From the NCBI GenBank assembly GCA_034439615.1, contig JAWXAT010000050.1, positions 1 to 64,000 of the forward strand: a DNA stretch of 64,000 nucleotides. Reading direction: 5' to 3'. Positions 1 through 8,098 of the stretch are shown here, piece after piece. The notes beneath the pieces are model-generated. The model saw only the letters and a program-made list of their open reading frames with translations, was not told the origin of the DNA and searched no databases. Made by a program: the position numbers and the translations under genes. The DNA is from Oligoflexia bacterium. Its GTDB lineage: Bacteria; Bdellovibrionota; Bdellovibrionia; JABDDW01. The first letter of the stretch is position 1. Each line of letters begins with the position of its first letter.

Positions 1-120
1 TAGAAAAAGACGTCAATATTAAAATGAAAAAATATTCATGCCCATCAATTTCCAAGCCATCGCGGTAAAATTATGTTTCAGGTTGCGCCATTAAAAAATA
101 TTTTCGCTCATCATTTTCGC

Positions 121-206
121 ACTTAAATATTCGTACGCACATATTCGTACGCACATATTCGTACTTACATATTCGCGCAAATATCCGTGCTTAAATATTC
201 GCGCCC
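121..206. repeat. Degenerate 12-14 bp tandem repeat
   Basis: Six adjacent units follow the pattern [A][A/C]ATATTCGTACGC. The two central units are ACATATTCGTACGC and ACATATTCGTACTT, and the outer ones carry AAATATTCGCGC or AAATATCCGTGCTT. Unit lengths are about 14, 14, 14, 12, 14 and 12 bases. The larger motif AAATATT..CGC.CATCA.TTTTC recurs around 31-54, 97-120 and 194-217, so the array is nested in a wider repeated context. The spacing is too short for CRISPR and there is no regular spacer. Confidence 0.75.
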
Positions 207-400
207 ATCATTTTTCAAGTTTTCTCGATAAATTTGCGCAACTACTAACAGCGCGAACCTCAAATCATTTCACACTGTACGGATCTGCAGCTCTATTTCA
301 AACCCTCTTCCTTAGCCACCTTTAGAATCCACTTGTAGCTATCCAAGAAAATTCAATCTAAATATCATGATGGCTCAAACCTAAATTGCGTTACATCTGC

Positions 401-454
401 CTAAAAACCAAAGCTCAATCACAAGCCAACTTCCTAAAACCAAAGCTCAATCAA
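401..454. repeat. Short direct repeat pair
   Basis: CCTAAAAACCAAAGCTCAAT at about 401 recurs at 434 with one A missing from the A-run, and both copies continue with CA. The two copies lie 33 bases apart in non-coding DNA. No function is apparent; such pairs often arise by replication slippage. Confidence 0.7.
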
Positions 455-611
455 ATTCCAAGCGATCATATCGGCGCACGCCTCATCTCAAATGTCATGC
501 AAATCATGAAATTGGCTGTCATACCGAGCGCTTTCGACACGAATTTGTGGCATAGAGGTAAGCCCTGACCATACTAGCTGTAATTACCTCCTGATTTCCC
601 CTTAAAACCCT

Positions 612-641
612 TTGACTTAGCGGATTTAGCCCAAGTATAAA
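612..641 (+). promoter_or_regulatory. Sigma70-type promoter for rpsA
   Basis: A -35 box TTGACT (612-617), an 18-base spacer and a -10 box TATAAA (636-641) lie about 75 bases before the chosen rpsA start. This predicts a leader of roughly 70 bases, long enough for translational autoregulation such as is known for S1 in enterobacteria. No specific leader structure was identified. Confidence 0.65.
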
Positions 642-716
642 TGCAAGTTCAACATTATAGACCCTCAGAAACGCAATTTCGTGTTTCATTACCCCTATAA
701 TGTGAAAAGAGAATTA

Positions 717-2531
717 ATGAGTATGAATGCACCTAGTGAAGCCCCCGATAAAAAGGGACAAAAATTTTCAAAATCCGAAACCGCACGTCGCGCCGTTTTA
801 GCACAACTCGAAGCTGAAGAATTAGCCGAAGGTAAAACAAGCGCACAATCAGGCAGCGATTCATTTGCGGCACTTTTTGAAGCAAGTGTAAAAGAACGTG
901 ATTTCAACGTCGGTGATGTTGTTACCGGAAAAGTACTTGAAGTAAATTCTGACTACGTACTTGTTGATATCAACTACAAGTCTGAAGGACTCATACCTTT
1001 CAGCGAATTTCACACTGCAGATGGTAAACCCAACATTGCTGTTGGCGACACTGTTCAGGTGTACATCGACAAAGTTGAAAACGAAAATGGCATGGTTGTT
1101 TTGTCTAAAGACAAAGCAGATATGCTCAAAGCATGGAATGACATCAGTCAAGCATGCGAGCGTGAAGAACTTGTTGAAGGAACCGTCATTGCAAAAGTTA
1201 AAGGCGGTTTAAGCGTTGATATCGGCGTAAAAGCATTCTTGCCCGGTTCACAAATTGATCTCAGACCCGTTCGTAATCTTGATCAATTCATCGGCAAACG
1301 ACTTAAATTTAAAGTTATTAAATTTAATAAAAAACGTGGAAACATTGTTCTCTCACGTCGTGCACTTTTAGAAAAAGAAAGAGAACATCTTAAGCATCAA
1401 ACCCTTGAGACAATCCGTGAAGGCCAAATTGTTGATGGTATCGTAAAAAATATCACTGACTACGGAGCATTCATTGACCTAGGCGGTATGGACGGACTTC
1501 TCCATATTACCGATATGAGCTGGGGCCGCGTGAAGCATCCTTCACAAATGCTCAACATCGGTGATGAGATTAAAGTAAAAGTTTTAAAGTACGATACAGA
1601 GCGTGAACGCGTAAGTTTAGGCCTCAAGCAATTGCAGCCTGATCCTTGGGAAAATGTTCAAGCACGTTATGTAATCGGTCAAAAACTCTCTGGCAAAATT
1701 GTCAGCCTCGCTGATTACGGTGCATTTGTAGAACTTGAAGAAGGTGTAGAAGGCCTCATTCACGTTTCTGAAATGAGCTGGACTCAACGTGTGAAACATC
1801 CTTCAAAAATTGTGGCAATTGATGACACAGTAAATGTTGTAGTTCTTGATGTTGATACCGCCAATCGTCGTATCAGCCTTGGAATGAAACAACTTGAAGT
1901 GAATCCTTGGGTTGCATTGAAAGACAAATATCCTTCAGGCACAATCATTGAAGGCCAAATTAAATCTATTACTGATTTTGGTGTTTTTATCGGCATTGAA
2001 GAAGGTATCGATGGACTTGTTCACATCAGTGACTTCTCATGGACTAAACGCGTAAATCACCCCTCTGAAGTTTATAAAAAGAGCGATGTGATTAAAGCTG
2101 TTGTGCTTTCAGTCGATATGGAAAATGAACGCTTTAGCCTTGGTATCAAGCAACTTGATAAAGATCCTTGGGCTGAAGTTTCAAACAAGTATCCTGTTGG
2201 TTCTCAGCTCGATGTTAAAGTCACAAAAACTGCTGACTTTGGCGTGTTTGTTGAACTTGAACCTGAAATTGAAGGTTTGATCCATATCAGTGAGCTTTCA
2301 ACGGAACGCGTTGAAAAAACTGAAGATGTGGCAAAACCAGGTGACATGATTAGGGCTGAAGTTATTTCTATTGATAGAGATGCTCGCAAAATCGGTCTTT
2401 CAGCAAAACAGGTTTCTGTTAAAGGTGATCGCGTTGAAATTCAAAAGCATGCCGGTGGAAAGAGTACTGCCAAAACAAGTTTGGGAGATCTTTTCGGTGA
2501 TCAATTTAAACCAGGCAAATCTGACGAATAA
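717..2531 (+). CDS. rpsA: 30S ribosomal protein S1
   Basis: Ribosomal protein S1 binds mRNA on the small subunit and helps unfold and place it for initiation. The 604-residue product shows six S1 (OB-fold) repeats at roughly residues 64, 148, 233, 318, 405 and 492. The last four carry the typical [DY/DF]GAF/GVF...G(L)(I/V)H(I/V)S(E/D) signature. Six repeats match the Proteobacterial form. An acidic, Lys-rich tail of about 60 residues precedes the first repeat, making the protein longer than the 557-residue E. coli one. An in-frame GTG at 681 would add 12 residues, but the ATG at 717 fits the promoter and the Ser/Met-rich start better. It has its own promoter and terminator. Family assignment is certain; the start is fairly sure. 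Confidence 0.97.
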   Translation: MSMNAPSEAPDKKGQKFSKSETARRAVLAQLEAEELAEGKTSAQSGSDSFAALFEASVKERDFNVGDVVTGKVLEVNSDYVLVDINYKSEGLIPFSEFHTADGKPNIAVGDTVQVYIDKVENENGMVVLSKDKADMLKAWNDISQACEREELVEGTVIAKVKGGLSVDIGVKAFLPGSQIDLRPVRNLDQFIGKRLKFKVIKFNKKRGNIVLSRRALLEKEREHLKHQTLETIREGQIVDGIVKNITDYGAFIDLGGMDGLLHITDMSWGRVKHPSQMLNIGDEIKVKVLKYDTERERVSLGLKQLQPDPWENVQARYVIGQKLSGKIVSLADYGAFVELEEGVEGLIHVSEMSWTQRVKHPSKIVAIDDTVNVVVLDVDTANRRISLGMKQLEVNPWVALKDKYPSGTIIEGQIKSITDFGVFIGIEEGIDGLVHISDFSWTKRVNHPSEVYKKSDVIKAVVLSVDMENERFSLGIKQLDKDPWAEVSNKYPVGSQLDVKVTKTADFGVFVELEPEIEGLIHISELSTERVEKTEDVAKPGDMIRAEVISIDRDARKIGLSAKQVSVKGDRVEIQKHAGGKSTAKTSLGDLFGDQFKPGKSDE

Positions 2532-2565
2532 CCAGCGCAGCCTATTTACAACGAGTAATGATGTG

Positions 2566-2601
2566 CAAGAGCCGTTGACAACCTCAACGGCTCTTGTTTT
2601 A
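2566..2601 (+). terminator. Rho-independent terminator of rpsA
   Basis: A perfect 13-bp stem, CAAGAGCCGTTGA (2566-2578) and TCAACGGCTCTTG (2584-2596), with a 5-base loop and TTTTATT directly after. It sits 35 bases past the rpsA stop and separates rpsA from the sppA cluster. Confidence 0.9.
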
Positions 2602-2643
2602 TTGAGTGAATAATTAATTTTTTTAGTAAGTGAAGGATCCTAA

Positions 2644-3558
2644 ATGAAAAAAAATCCCTGGGTTGTTGCGATTACTTTAGTCGGCGTTTTTATGGTTCTC
2701 ATGTTCATCGGAATATGCGCGGCTATGTACACGGCCTTTGGTGAAAAAACAGCTGTAGTATCGAGCAATTCAGTTTTGATTCTAGATGTTAAAGGCATCA
2801 TCATTGATAGCCGTCAGTTCATTAAAACTTTACATAAGTACCGCGAAGATGAAGATGTGAAAGCTATTGTTATTCGCCTTGATTCACCTGGTGGTGTCGT
2901 TGGCCCCAGCCAAGAAATCTATGATGAAATTTTACGAACCAGAGAAATGGGAAAACATGTTGTAGCGAGTCTGGGGAGTGTTGCTGCCAGTGGTGCGTAT
3001 TACATCGCTGTGGCGTGTGAAAAAATTGTGACCAACCCAGGAACCATCACCGGAAGTATTGGTGTGATTATGGAATTTGCAAACCTAAGTCGACTTTATG
3101 ATTGGGCAAAAATTGAACGTTATGTGGTTAAAAGTGGAAGTTTTAAAGACATTGGTAATGAGTACCGTTCAATGACTCCCCCTGAACGCGCTGTGATTCA
3201 AGATATGATTGATAATGTGCACAATCAATTTCGACAAGCAGTAGTTAAGGGCCGAAAAATGAAAGTCGAAGAGGTAAATAAATTCGCTGATGGACGCATT
3301 TTTAGTGGTGAGCAAGCTGTTAAAGTCGGTATGGCTGATTCTTTAGGCGGTCTTCATGAAGCTGTAGAATTAGCAGGCAAACTTGCAGGTATTAAGGGCA
3401 AACCAGAAATGGTATTTCCTCCTCCAAAGCGTCCAAAATTTATCGATATGTTTTTTGGTCAAGATGACGAAGATGAGATGTACGGAAAAGTTTTGAGAAA
3501 ATCACTAGGTCTTGATCTTATTGGTCAACCTTTGTATCTCATGCCAGGTGCTCGCTAA
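2644..3558 (+). CDS. sppA: Signal peptide peptidase SppA (short, 36K-type)
   Basis: Membrane-bound serine/lysine protease of the S49 family that degrades cleaved signal peptides. The 304 residues begin with one membrane anchor (about residues 7-30). The protease domain follows: RLDSPGG near 78-84, the nucleophile Ser116 in the segment VAASGAYYIA, and the general-base lysine most likely Lys168 in SGSFKDIG, 52 residues after the serine as in the Bacillus enzyme. It is a single-domain form rather than the duplicated ~600-residue E. coli form, so it should work as a multimer. Start: ATG after AAGGATCC. It opens a cluster of six genes with gaps of 13 bases or less. Confidence 0.93.
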   Translation: MKKNPWVVAITLVGVFMVLMFIGICAAMYTAFGEKTAVVSSNSVLILDVKGIIIDSRQFIKTLHKYREDEDVKAIVIRLDSPGGVVGPSQEIYDEILRTREMGKHVVASLGSVAASGAYYIAVACEKIVTNPGTITGSIGVIMEFANLSRLYDWAKIERYVVKSGSFKDIGNEYRSMTPPERAVIQDMIDNVHNQFRQAVVKGRKMKVEEVNKFADGRIFSGEQAVKVGMADSLGGLHEAVELAGKLAGIKGKPEMVFPPPKRPKFIDMFFGQDDEDEMYGKVLRKSLGLDLIGQPLYLMPGAR

Positions 3559-3564
3559 AATTAT

Positions 3565-4053
3565 ATGAAAATACTTTTTGCTCCATGGCGATTTTTTTAC
3601 ATCAAAAAAGCTTCAAAAGGTGATGAAGAGGGTGTCTGTGTATTTTGCTCTGCCATAAAACTTGGTGTGAGCCCAAAATCTTTGGTCATCTATAAGGGCA
3701 CTCACGCTTCAATTATCTTAAATAAATACCCCTATAATAATGGCCACATCATGGTGATTCCTCATTCACACACATCTGATTTTCAAGAGCTAAATTCTGC
3801 TGAATTCAAGGAGTTACACGATCTTTTAAAACAAGCACATCAAGCACTTAAAAAAGTCTATAACCCCAATGGAATGAACATCGGGATGAATTTAGGGCGA
3901 GATGCGGGTGCTGGAATTGTTGACCACTTGCATTATCATTTAGTTCCACGTTGGCATGGAGACACTAACTTTATGCCCGTAGTCGGAGGCACAAAGGTCA
4001 TCAGCGAAAGTATTGAGCAAACATATGAAAAGCTGTTACCTTTATTCGTATGA
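3565..4053 (+). CDS. HIT-family nucleotide hydrolase/phosphorylase
   Basis: Histidine-triad protein acting on dinucleoside polyphosphates or nucleotide-adduct substrates. It shows CVFC near residue 25 (a likely zinc-site pair). It also shows the triad D120-H121-L-H123-Y-H125-L-V-P-R-W followed by GDTNFMPV. This extended tail resembles the mycobacterial Ap4A-phosphorylase-like HIT branch (Rv2613c type) more than plain HinT. The length (162) fits that group. It starts 6 bases after sppA, and its stop overlaps the next start as ATGA, so the pair is probably translationally coupled. The substrate is not settled by sequence. Confidence 0.88.
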   Translation: MKILFAPWRFFYIKKASKGDEEGVCVFCSAIKLGVSPKSLVIYKGTHASIILNKYPYNNGHIMVIPHSHTSDFQELNSAEFKELHDLLKQAHQALKKVYNPNGMNIGMNLGRDAGAGIVDHLHYHLVPRWHGDTNFMPVVGGTKVISESIEQTYEKLLPLFV

Positions 4054-4466
4054 GCCCTGATATCGAATTTGATCATATCGGCATAGCAGTTGAGAGCCTC
4101 GCAGCTCCGAGTTATGCTTTTTGGCAAGCGCTTGGTTGGCCTTCAAGGCCTGATACTGAAACAGTTGTTGATCAAAAAGTAAAAGTCGCCATGCTCCCAT
4201 TAAAAAACTCAAGCTGTATTGAATTACTTGAACCAACAGACCCCACGAGTACGATCGCAAATTTTTTATCTAAAAGGGGTCCAGGCATTCATCACATTTG
4301 TCTTAGAGTAAAAGATATAGATGGCGTACTTTTGAAACTTAAAAATGCGCAAGTGCGACTCATCAATGAAGTACCCGTACGTGGTGCTCATGATTGTCGC
4401 GTTGCTTTTGTTCATCCTTCAGCCACAGGTGGAGTACTTGTGGAATTAAGCGAAAAACAGGGGTAG
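4050..4466 (+). CDS. mce: VOC-superfamily protein, probable methylmalonyl-CoA epimerase
   Basis: The 138 residues form two paired vicinal-oxygen-chelate modules. FDHIGIAV opens the first, GPGIHHICLRVKDI the second, and VLVELSE ends it, supplying the usual His/His/Glu metal ligands. The layout and GPG(I)HH motif match methylmalonyl-CoA epimerases, which interconvert the (R) and (S) isomers in propionate or odd-chain catabolism. No mutase or propionyl-CoA carboxylase gene lies in the window, so the exact substrate is inferred. The start ATG overlaps the HIT stop by four bases. Confidence 0.8.
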   Translation: MSPDIEFDHIGIAVESLAAPSYAFWQALGWPSRPDTETVVDQKVKVAMLPLKNSSCIELLEPTDPTSTIANFLSKRGPGIHHICLRVKDIDGVLLKLKNAQVRLINEVPVRGAHDCRVAFVHPSATGGVLVELSEKQG

Positions 4467-4471
4467 ATCAC

Positions 4472-5248
4472 TTGCGAAATAAAAATTCCACACCCGATTT
4501 TCAACAAATTATGCCGATCACACCGGTTGTAAAAAAGCTCATCATCGCAAATGTGGTCATATGGTTTGTCGGAATTGTTCTTATTGAACAGTATTTTTTA
4601 GCTGACCCTAAAATCAGTCATTGGTTTGGGTTAACTCCTTATAATGTTTTAAAAGATTTTTATCTTTGGCAGCCCGTTACCTATCTTTTTATTCATAGCT
4701 CAGGCCCCATGCATGTCATTTTCAATATGCTCCTTTTATGGTGGATGGGCAGTGAGCTAGAGCGCCATTGGGGTGCTAGATTTTTCACGCTCTATTATTT
4801 TGTGTGTGGCGTAGGTTCTGCCTTTTTATATATGTTCTCGGTATTAATTTATTCCATCATCTCAGGTAAGGCAGAAGTACTTTCAGTGCCTGTTGTTGGG
4901 GCATCGGCTGCGATTTTTGGGCTACTTGTGGCTTATGGTTTGGTTTTTGGAGAAAGAACGGTTTTGTTCTTCTTCTTTTTCCCCATGAAAGCCAAGGTAT
5001 TCGTTGCCATCTTAGGTGCTATTGAAGTGGTCTTAGTCTTGAACAATGGGTTAATTCAGGGTAAGGTGGCCAACTTAGCTCATATCGGTGGCTTGGTTTC
5101 GGGTTTTGCTTTCTTGGTTTTATGGCCTTGGTTTAAAAACCGGGGTACAAGATCGAAGGCTTCGAAAAAAGGAACCGGAAAATTAAAACTTGTCGTTAAC
5201 AAGAATGAAGATTTAAATGAAAACGATAAGCCTAAATATTGGAATTAA
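4472..5248 (+). CDS. Rhomboid-family intramembrane serine protease
   Basis: Polytopic membrane protein (about 258 residues) with the rhomboid signature. It shows HVIFNMLLLWWMGSELE in an early helix, the nucleophile Ser (codon 4904) in VVGASAAIFGLL, and the catalytic His in LAHIGGLVSGF. Rhomboids cut transmembrane substrates within the bilayer. The open frame extends back to 4394 inside the epimerase gene. A TTG at 4472 preceded by AGGGG at about 8 bases is the likelier start; an ATG at 4511 is the alternative. The tail after the last helix is strongly basic and cytoplasmic. It is five bases after the epimerase gene in the same cluster. Confidence 0.88.
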   Translation: MRNKNSTPDFQQIMPITPVVKKLIIANVVIWFVGIVLIEQYFLADPKISHWFGLTPYNVLKDFYLWQPVTYLFIHSSGPMHVIFNMLLLWWMGSELERHWGARFFTLYYFVCGVGSAFLYMFSVLIYSIISGKAEVLSVPVVGASAAIFGLLVAYGLVFGERTVLFFFFFPMKAKVFVAILGAIEVVLVLNNGLIQGKVANLAHIGGLVSGFAFLVLWPWFKNRGTRSKASKKGTGKLKLVVNKNEDLNENDKPKYWN

Positions 5249-5261
5249 AGAGAGGTACAAA

Positions 5262-5462
5262 ATGTCAAAAACTATGACTCCCCCTGAATTTGACTCACGT
5301 ATGGTTGAGTGGAATCTCAAGCACAATGTAATCACCAAAGATCAACTTAAGACTTTTTTGAGTTCATTAACTGATGAATCAGAAAACTCCCAACTTCTTC
5401 AAATTGATGACGAAGATGAAGCCGTTGAATTAGCGGTTCCTCATTTAGGAGAACAGGCCTAA
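5262..5462 (+). CDS. Small acidic hypothetical protein
   Basis: A 66-residue soluble, acidic product that I do not recognise. The start is the ATG at 5262 behind a good AGAGAGGT site; an upstream in-frame ATG at 5217 lies inside the rhomboid gene and lacks a site. No signal peptide, Cys or metal motif is visible; the sequence looks helical with a Glu/Asp-rich second half. It lies 13 bases after the rhomboid gene and 2 bases before the cytochrome-like gene, so it is co-transcribed with them. Confidence 0.75.
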   Translation: MSKTMTPPEFDSRMVEWNLKHNVITKDQLKTFLSSLTDESENSQLLQIDDEDEAVELAVPHLGEQA

Positions 5463-5464
5463 AA

Positions 5465-5797
5465 TTGATTCAATTTATTCTTGGCTTTCTAGTCAGTGTA
5501 AGCTGGTTGTTAGAAAGCCAAGTAAGCGCCATGCCACGGTATTCCATTAAAGAAGGTAAGAAGTGCGCTTATTGTCACGTTGACCCTGATGTGGGTGGGC
5601 CAACCAATGAGCGCGGCCGTTATTACGGAAAACATTATAGTTTTATCGGTTATCAAGAAACGCAAAAAAAGAATCCTCAGGCTAAACCACAACTTCAAAA
5701 AGTAAAACCCAAAGCCAAATCTAAGGCCAAAGCAAAACCAAGTTCACAATCACAAGAATCGAAATCAACTATTATTGAAGTTCAGTTTGACGAATAA
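5465..5797 (+). CDS. Exported one-haem c-type cytochrome-like protein with Lys-rich tail
   Basis: A signal peptide (roughly residues 1-22, ending VSA) is followed by one CAYCH haem-attachment motif in KKCAYCHVDPDVGGPTNERG, so the protein is likely periplasmic with a single covalent haem. The region past residue 65 is low-complexity, rich in Lys, Ala, Pro, Gln and Ser, and ends acidic. A distal Met ligand is not obvious. At 110 residues it is at the small end for cytochrome c and has no terminal oxidase neighbour. The start is TTG, two bases after the previous stop. The haem motif is direct evidence; the role is unknown. Confidence 0.72.
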   Translation: MIQFILGFLVSVSWLLESQVSAMPRYSIKEGKKCAYCHVDPDVGGPTNERGRYYGKHYSFIGYQETQKKNPQAKPQLQKVKPKAKSKAKAKPSSQSQESKSTIIEVQFDE

Positions 5798-5808
5798 GTG
5801 GGTTCTTC

Positions 5809-5837
5809 TTGACGGCCCCTAGGCCTGCCACTTATAT
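5809..5837 (+). promoter_or_regulatory. Sigma70-type promoter for ssb
   Basis: TTGACG (5809-5814), a 17-base spacer and TTATAT (5832-5837) lie about 70 bases before the ssb ATG, directly after the preceding stop codon. Confidence 0.6.
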
Positions 5838-5905
5838 AACCTGTCATAGGGCGTAGAGTGCTCACATATTTCACATCGGATTAAAATCCTTATGGGAGGG
5901 GTGTT

Positions 5906-6391
5906 ATGTCGGGAGTAAATAAAGTTATCGTTGTTGGGCGTTTGGGTGGAGATCCGGAAGTCCGTTACACTCCTGGTGGTCAGGCTGTTGCACGCCTCAG
6001 TATTGCTACAAGCGAAAATTGGACAGACAAACAAGGTCAAAAACAAGAACGTACAGAATGGCATCGCATCGTTGTTTGGGGAAAAATGGCCGAAGTTTGT
6101 GGTCAACATTTAAGCAAAGGCCGTCAAGTTTATGTTGAAGGACGCCTTCAAACCCGTTCATGGGATGATAAAGCTACAGGTCAGAAAAAATATTCTACTG
6201 AAATAGTTGCGCAAACAGTTCAATTCTTAGGAGCTTCAAGCGGAGCAAGTGCAGGGGCCAGTGCCGGCGCTAGTGCAGGTGGTGCGCGTAATTTCGACGG
6301 TGAAAGCCAAGTTCCACCTAAAGGATCCGAAGTAGGTTCTGATTTCGTACCTGAACCCGCGTTTGATTCAGACGAAGAAATTCCTTTTTAA
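5906..6391 (+). CDS. ssb: Single-stranded DNA-binding protein
   Basis: SSB coats single-stranded DNA and recruits replication and repair proteins. The OB-fold occupies about residues 1-110: [19 protein letters not shown] at the start, [14 protein letters not shown] in the middle, [12 protein letters not shown] later. A short linker with repeated GAS/AGAS units follows, then the acidic partner-binding tip DSDEEIPF at the C-terminus. Length 161 is normal. It is preceded by its own promoter and an AUG with GGGAGGGG. The linker is encoded by imperfect 12-base repeats and may vary in length between strains. Confidence 0.98.
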   Translation: MSGVNKVIVVGRLGGDPEVRYTPGGQAVARLSIATSENWTDKQGQKQERTEWHRIVVWGKMAEVCGQHLSKGRQVYVEGRLQTRSWDDKATGQKKYSTEIVAQTVQFLGASSGASAGASAGASAGGARNFDGESQVPPKGSEVGSDFVPEPAFDSDEEIPF

Positions 6392-6393
6392 AT

Positions 6394-7377
6394 TTAATTG
6401 TGCGTTTGACAGCAGAGGTTATTCCCTGCCAATAGAGCTTTGGTATTGGGGTCTGTTGCTTCGCGCCATTCTTCATTGAGTATAAGAAAACGACCATTCA
6501 TCTTTTTGAGATAAAGAGTTTTTGCACCAAAATCGGCGTGGTCAGTACTCGTGTAATCTTGTAAGAAACGCACAACCATATAGTCTTTGTGTTCATAGAT
6601 AACGGGCATGCTCAGTGAGACCTTAATTTCTTGATATTTTTCAGCTAATCCTTGTTTGTATTTTTTGAATTGATTGCGGCTCATTTTTCCAAACTTAAAA
6701 TCATCAGCATAATACTGTATGTAACTATTGATGTCTTTTGATTCCCATGACTGTTTCCATGCGGAGAGATATTTTAAAATCATATCAGATTCTTTTTTGA
6801 CAACTGCAGATGGCAGCCACGTTACTTTATCGAAAATCATTATCGGAGTTTCACGAAGCGTGATGAATTGGCTGATTTTTTTAATAGTGTCATTTCTAAC
6901 AACAACACAACCACGACTGCCACGCTCTAATGTAACGCTATCATCAATAGCATGGAGCCAAATACCGCTACCACCTTTGCTTAATTTTTGGTCAAAGAAA
7001 TTGGGATAATTTGTAGTGAAGGCACGTACACCATATTTGAAAGCATCAAGATTAGAGCCTTCTAATTTTGTCTCAAGAAAATAAATTCCTTCAGGGGTTT
7101 TATGATCACCTTGTGAGAGTTTATCACCAGCATTTTTACCCAGATCAGAGTCATAAGTTTCAAGAGCAATGGGGGTTCCTGAGGTATTGTCGATGACATG
7201 AATTTTCTTTTTTGATTTATCAACCACGAGTGCGTAAGGAGGGAATAAAACACCATCGCCTAGTCGCAAAAGTCCTGCAGGAGATTTGCCTTTAAGTTCG
7301 TCAATTACTGCAAAACTTGTCGCAGAAAATGTAAAACAAATAAGCATTAAAAACAGTTTTAAAAGCGCTTTTGGCAC
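6394..7377 (-). CDS. Exported YkuD-fold L,D-carboxypeptidase/transpeptidase with NTF2-like domain
   Basis: Periplasmic peptidoglycan-tailoring enzyme. After a signal peptide comes an N-terminal YkuD domain with His142 (GIWLHAIDD) and the catalytic Cys157 (SRGCVVV). A C-terminal NTF2-like domain follows from about residue 200 (YLSAWKQSWESKDINSYIQ). This order and length match Helicobacter Csd6, Campylobacter Pgp2 and Bdellovibrio Bd1075. These are L,D-carboxypeptidases that trim tetrapeptides to tripeptides and set cell curvature. The GTG at 7377 is preferred because GAGGAG lies 5 bases upstream of it; the ATG at 7398 puts that site inside the coding region. It is a single gene that converges on ssb. 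Confidence 0.88.
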   Translation of the reverse strand: MPKALLKLFLMLICFTFSATSFAVIDELKGKSPAGLLRLGDGVLFPPYALVVDKSKKKIHVIDNTSGTPIALETYDSDLGKNAGDKLSQGDHKTPEGIYFLETKLEGSNLDAFKYGVRAFTTNYPNFFDQKLSKGGSGIWLHAIDDSVTLERGSRGCVVVRNDTIKKISQFITLRETPIMIFDKVTWLPSAVVKKESDMILKYLSAWKQSWESKDINSYIQYYADDFKFGKMSRNQFKKYKQGLAEKYQEIKVSLSMPVIYEHKDYMVVRFLQDYTSTDHADFGAKTLYLKKMNGRFLILNEEWREATDPNTKALLAGNNLCCQTHN

Positions 7378-7547
7378 TTTTGACTCCTCGTTATGCATCG
7401 TTACTTAAGTGTCAATTATTTCAGCGAAAAATGCAAAACTCTGTTTAACTTTTTGCTTCTTCTCTCGTATTTATTAGCGTGAACTTAGGCTATACTAAAG
7501 TCAAGAGTCTAACTGGTCTTTATAGCCTGCTTGTAGAGGGGTGAAAT

Positions 7548-8078
7548 ATGGCACAAGGCAAAACTGGTCCAAAAGATGAAGTCGTAGCAGTACCAAAACC
7601 TGGACTGCGTGAGAAATTACCAAAAATTTTAATGGGTATTTTTGTAGGTCTTAATTTAGCAGTCATGATTGGTGGGACCTTCATGATTTATACGATTAAA
7701 ATTGCCTACCACAGGCCTACAATCACAGAAGAAACCGAGACCCAAGGGTTAGGCGAAGATAGAGATATTCGCGAAGATAAGCCTGTGCTTTACAGCTTTG
7801 AGCCCTTTACTGTGAATTTAGATGGTCGACCGCGTAAATTGGTGCGTACCACCATTCAATTAGAAATGCTCAGCGAAGAGGGTTACGAAGAGGTGGTGAA
7901 TCAAAGCCCCATTGCTCGTGATCAAATTGTGAGAATTCTAAATGCAAAAACTTATGAAGATATTGAAACAATCCAAGGAAAACTTTTTTTAAAGAATCAA
8001 ATTATAACAGCCCTTAATGGCATGCTCAGTCGGGGCTCAATTAAAGAAATATATTTTGGAGAATTTGTCGTTCAATAA
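7548..8078 (+). CDS. fliL: FliL-like flagellar basal-body-associated protein
   Basis: FliL proteins surround the flagellar stator at the basal body and tune torque and motor stability. The 176 residues comprise a short cytoplasmic head, one membrane helix (about 25-50), an acidic linker and the conserved periplasmic domain. That domain shows FTVNLDG...LVRTTIQLEM, then IARDQIVRIL and the terminal IKEIYFGEFVVQ. No other flagellar gene is in the window, so it stands alone between the L,D-carboxypeptidase and the T2SS operon. It could serve a second copy or a non-standard motor. Start: ATG behind AGAGGGG. Confidence 0.82.
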   Translation: MAQGKTGPKDEVVAVPKPGLREKLPKILMGIFVGLNLAVMIGGTFMIYTIKIAYHRPTITEETETQGLGEDRDIREDKPVLYSFEPFTVNLDGRPRKLVRTTIQLEMLSEEGYEEVVNQSPIARDQIVRILNAKTYEDIETIQGKLFLKNQIITALNGMLSRGSIKEIYFGEFVVQ

Positions 8079-8098
8079 TTTGGGTGTAGGTTTGTCTA

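Larger units (their letters stand above)
1..611. other. Gene-free region upstream of rpsA
   Basis: I see no supportable gene in this stretch. The only open frame of 60 codons (386-568, +) has no convincing ribosome binding site and a composition unlike the real genes nearby. The stretch holds a degenerate tandem repeat (about 121-206), three copies of a larger related motif (from about 31, 97 and 194) and a direct repeat at 401-454. The + strand is visibly poor in G between about 240 and 430. It may be a decayed gene, a long untranslated leader or an intergenic repeat island; the sequence alone does not decide. Confidence 0.5.

Noticed and set aside
121-206. CRISPR-like array
   Set aside because: Units are 12-14 bases and directly adjacent, with no spacers and no cas genes nearby.
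386-568. 60-codon frame in the gene-free leader
   Set aside because: No ribosome site, no recognisable domain, composition unlike neighbouring genes, and it overlaps a direct repeat.
681-716. Longer GTG start for rpsA adding 12 residues
   Set aside because: The ATG at 717 gives a normal S1 N-terminus; the extra residues are uncharacteristic and the GTG has no site.
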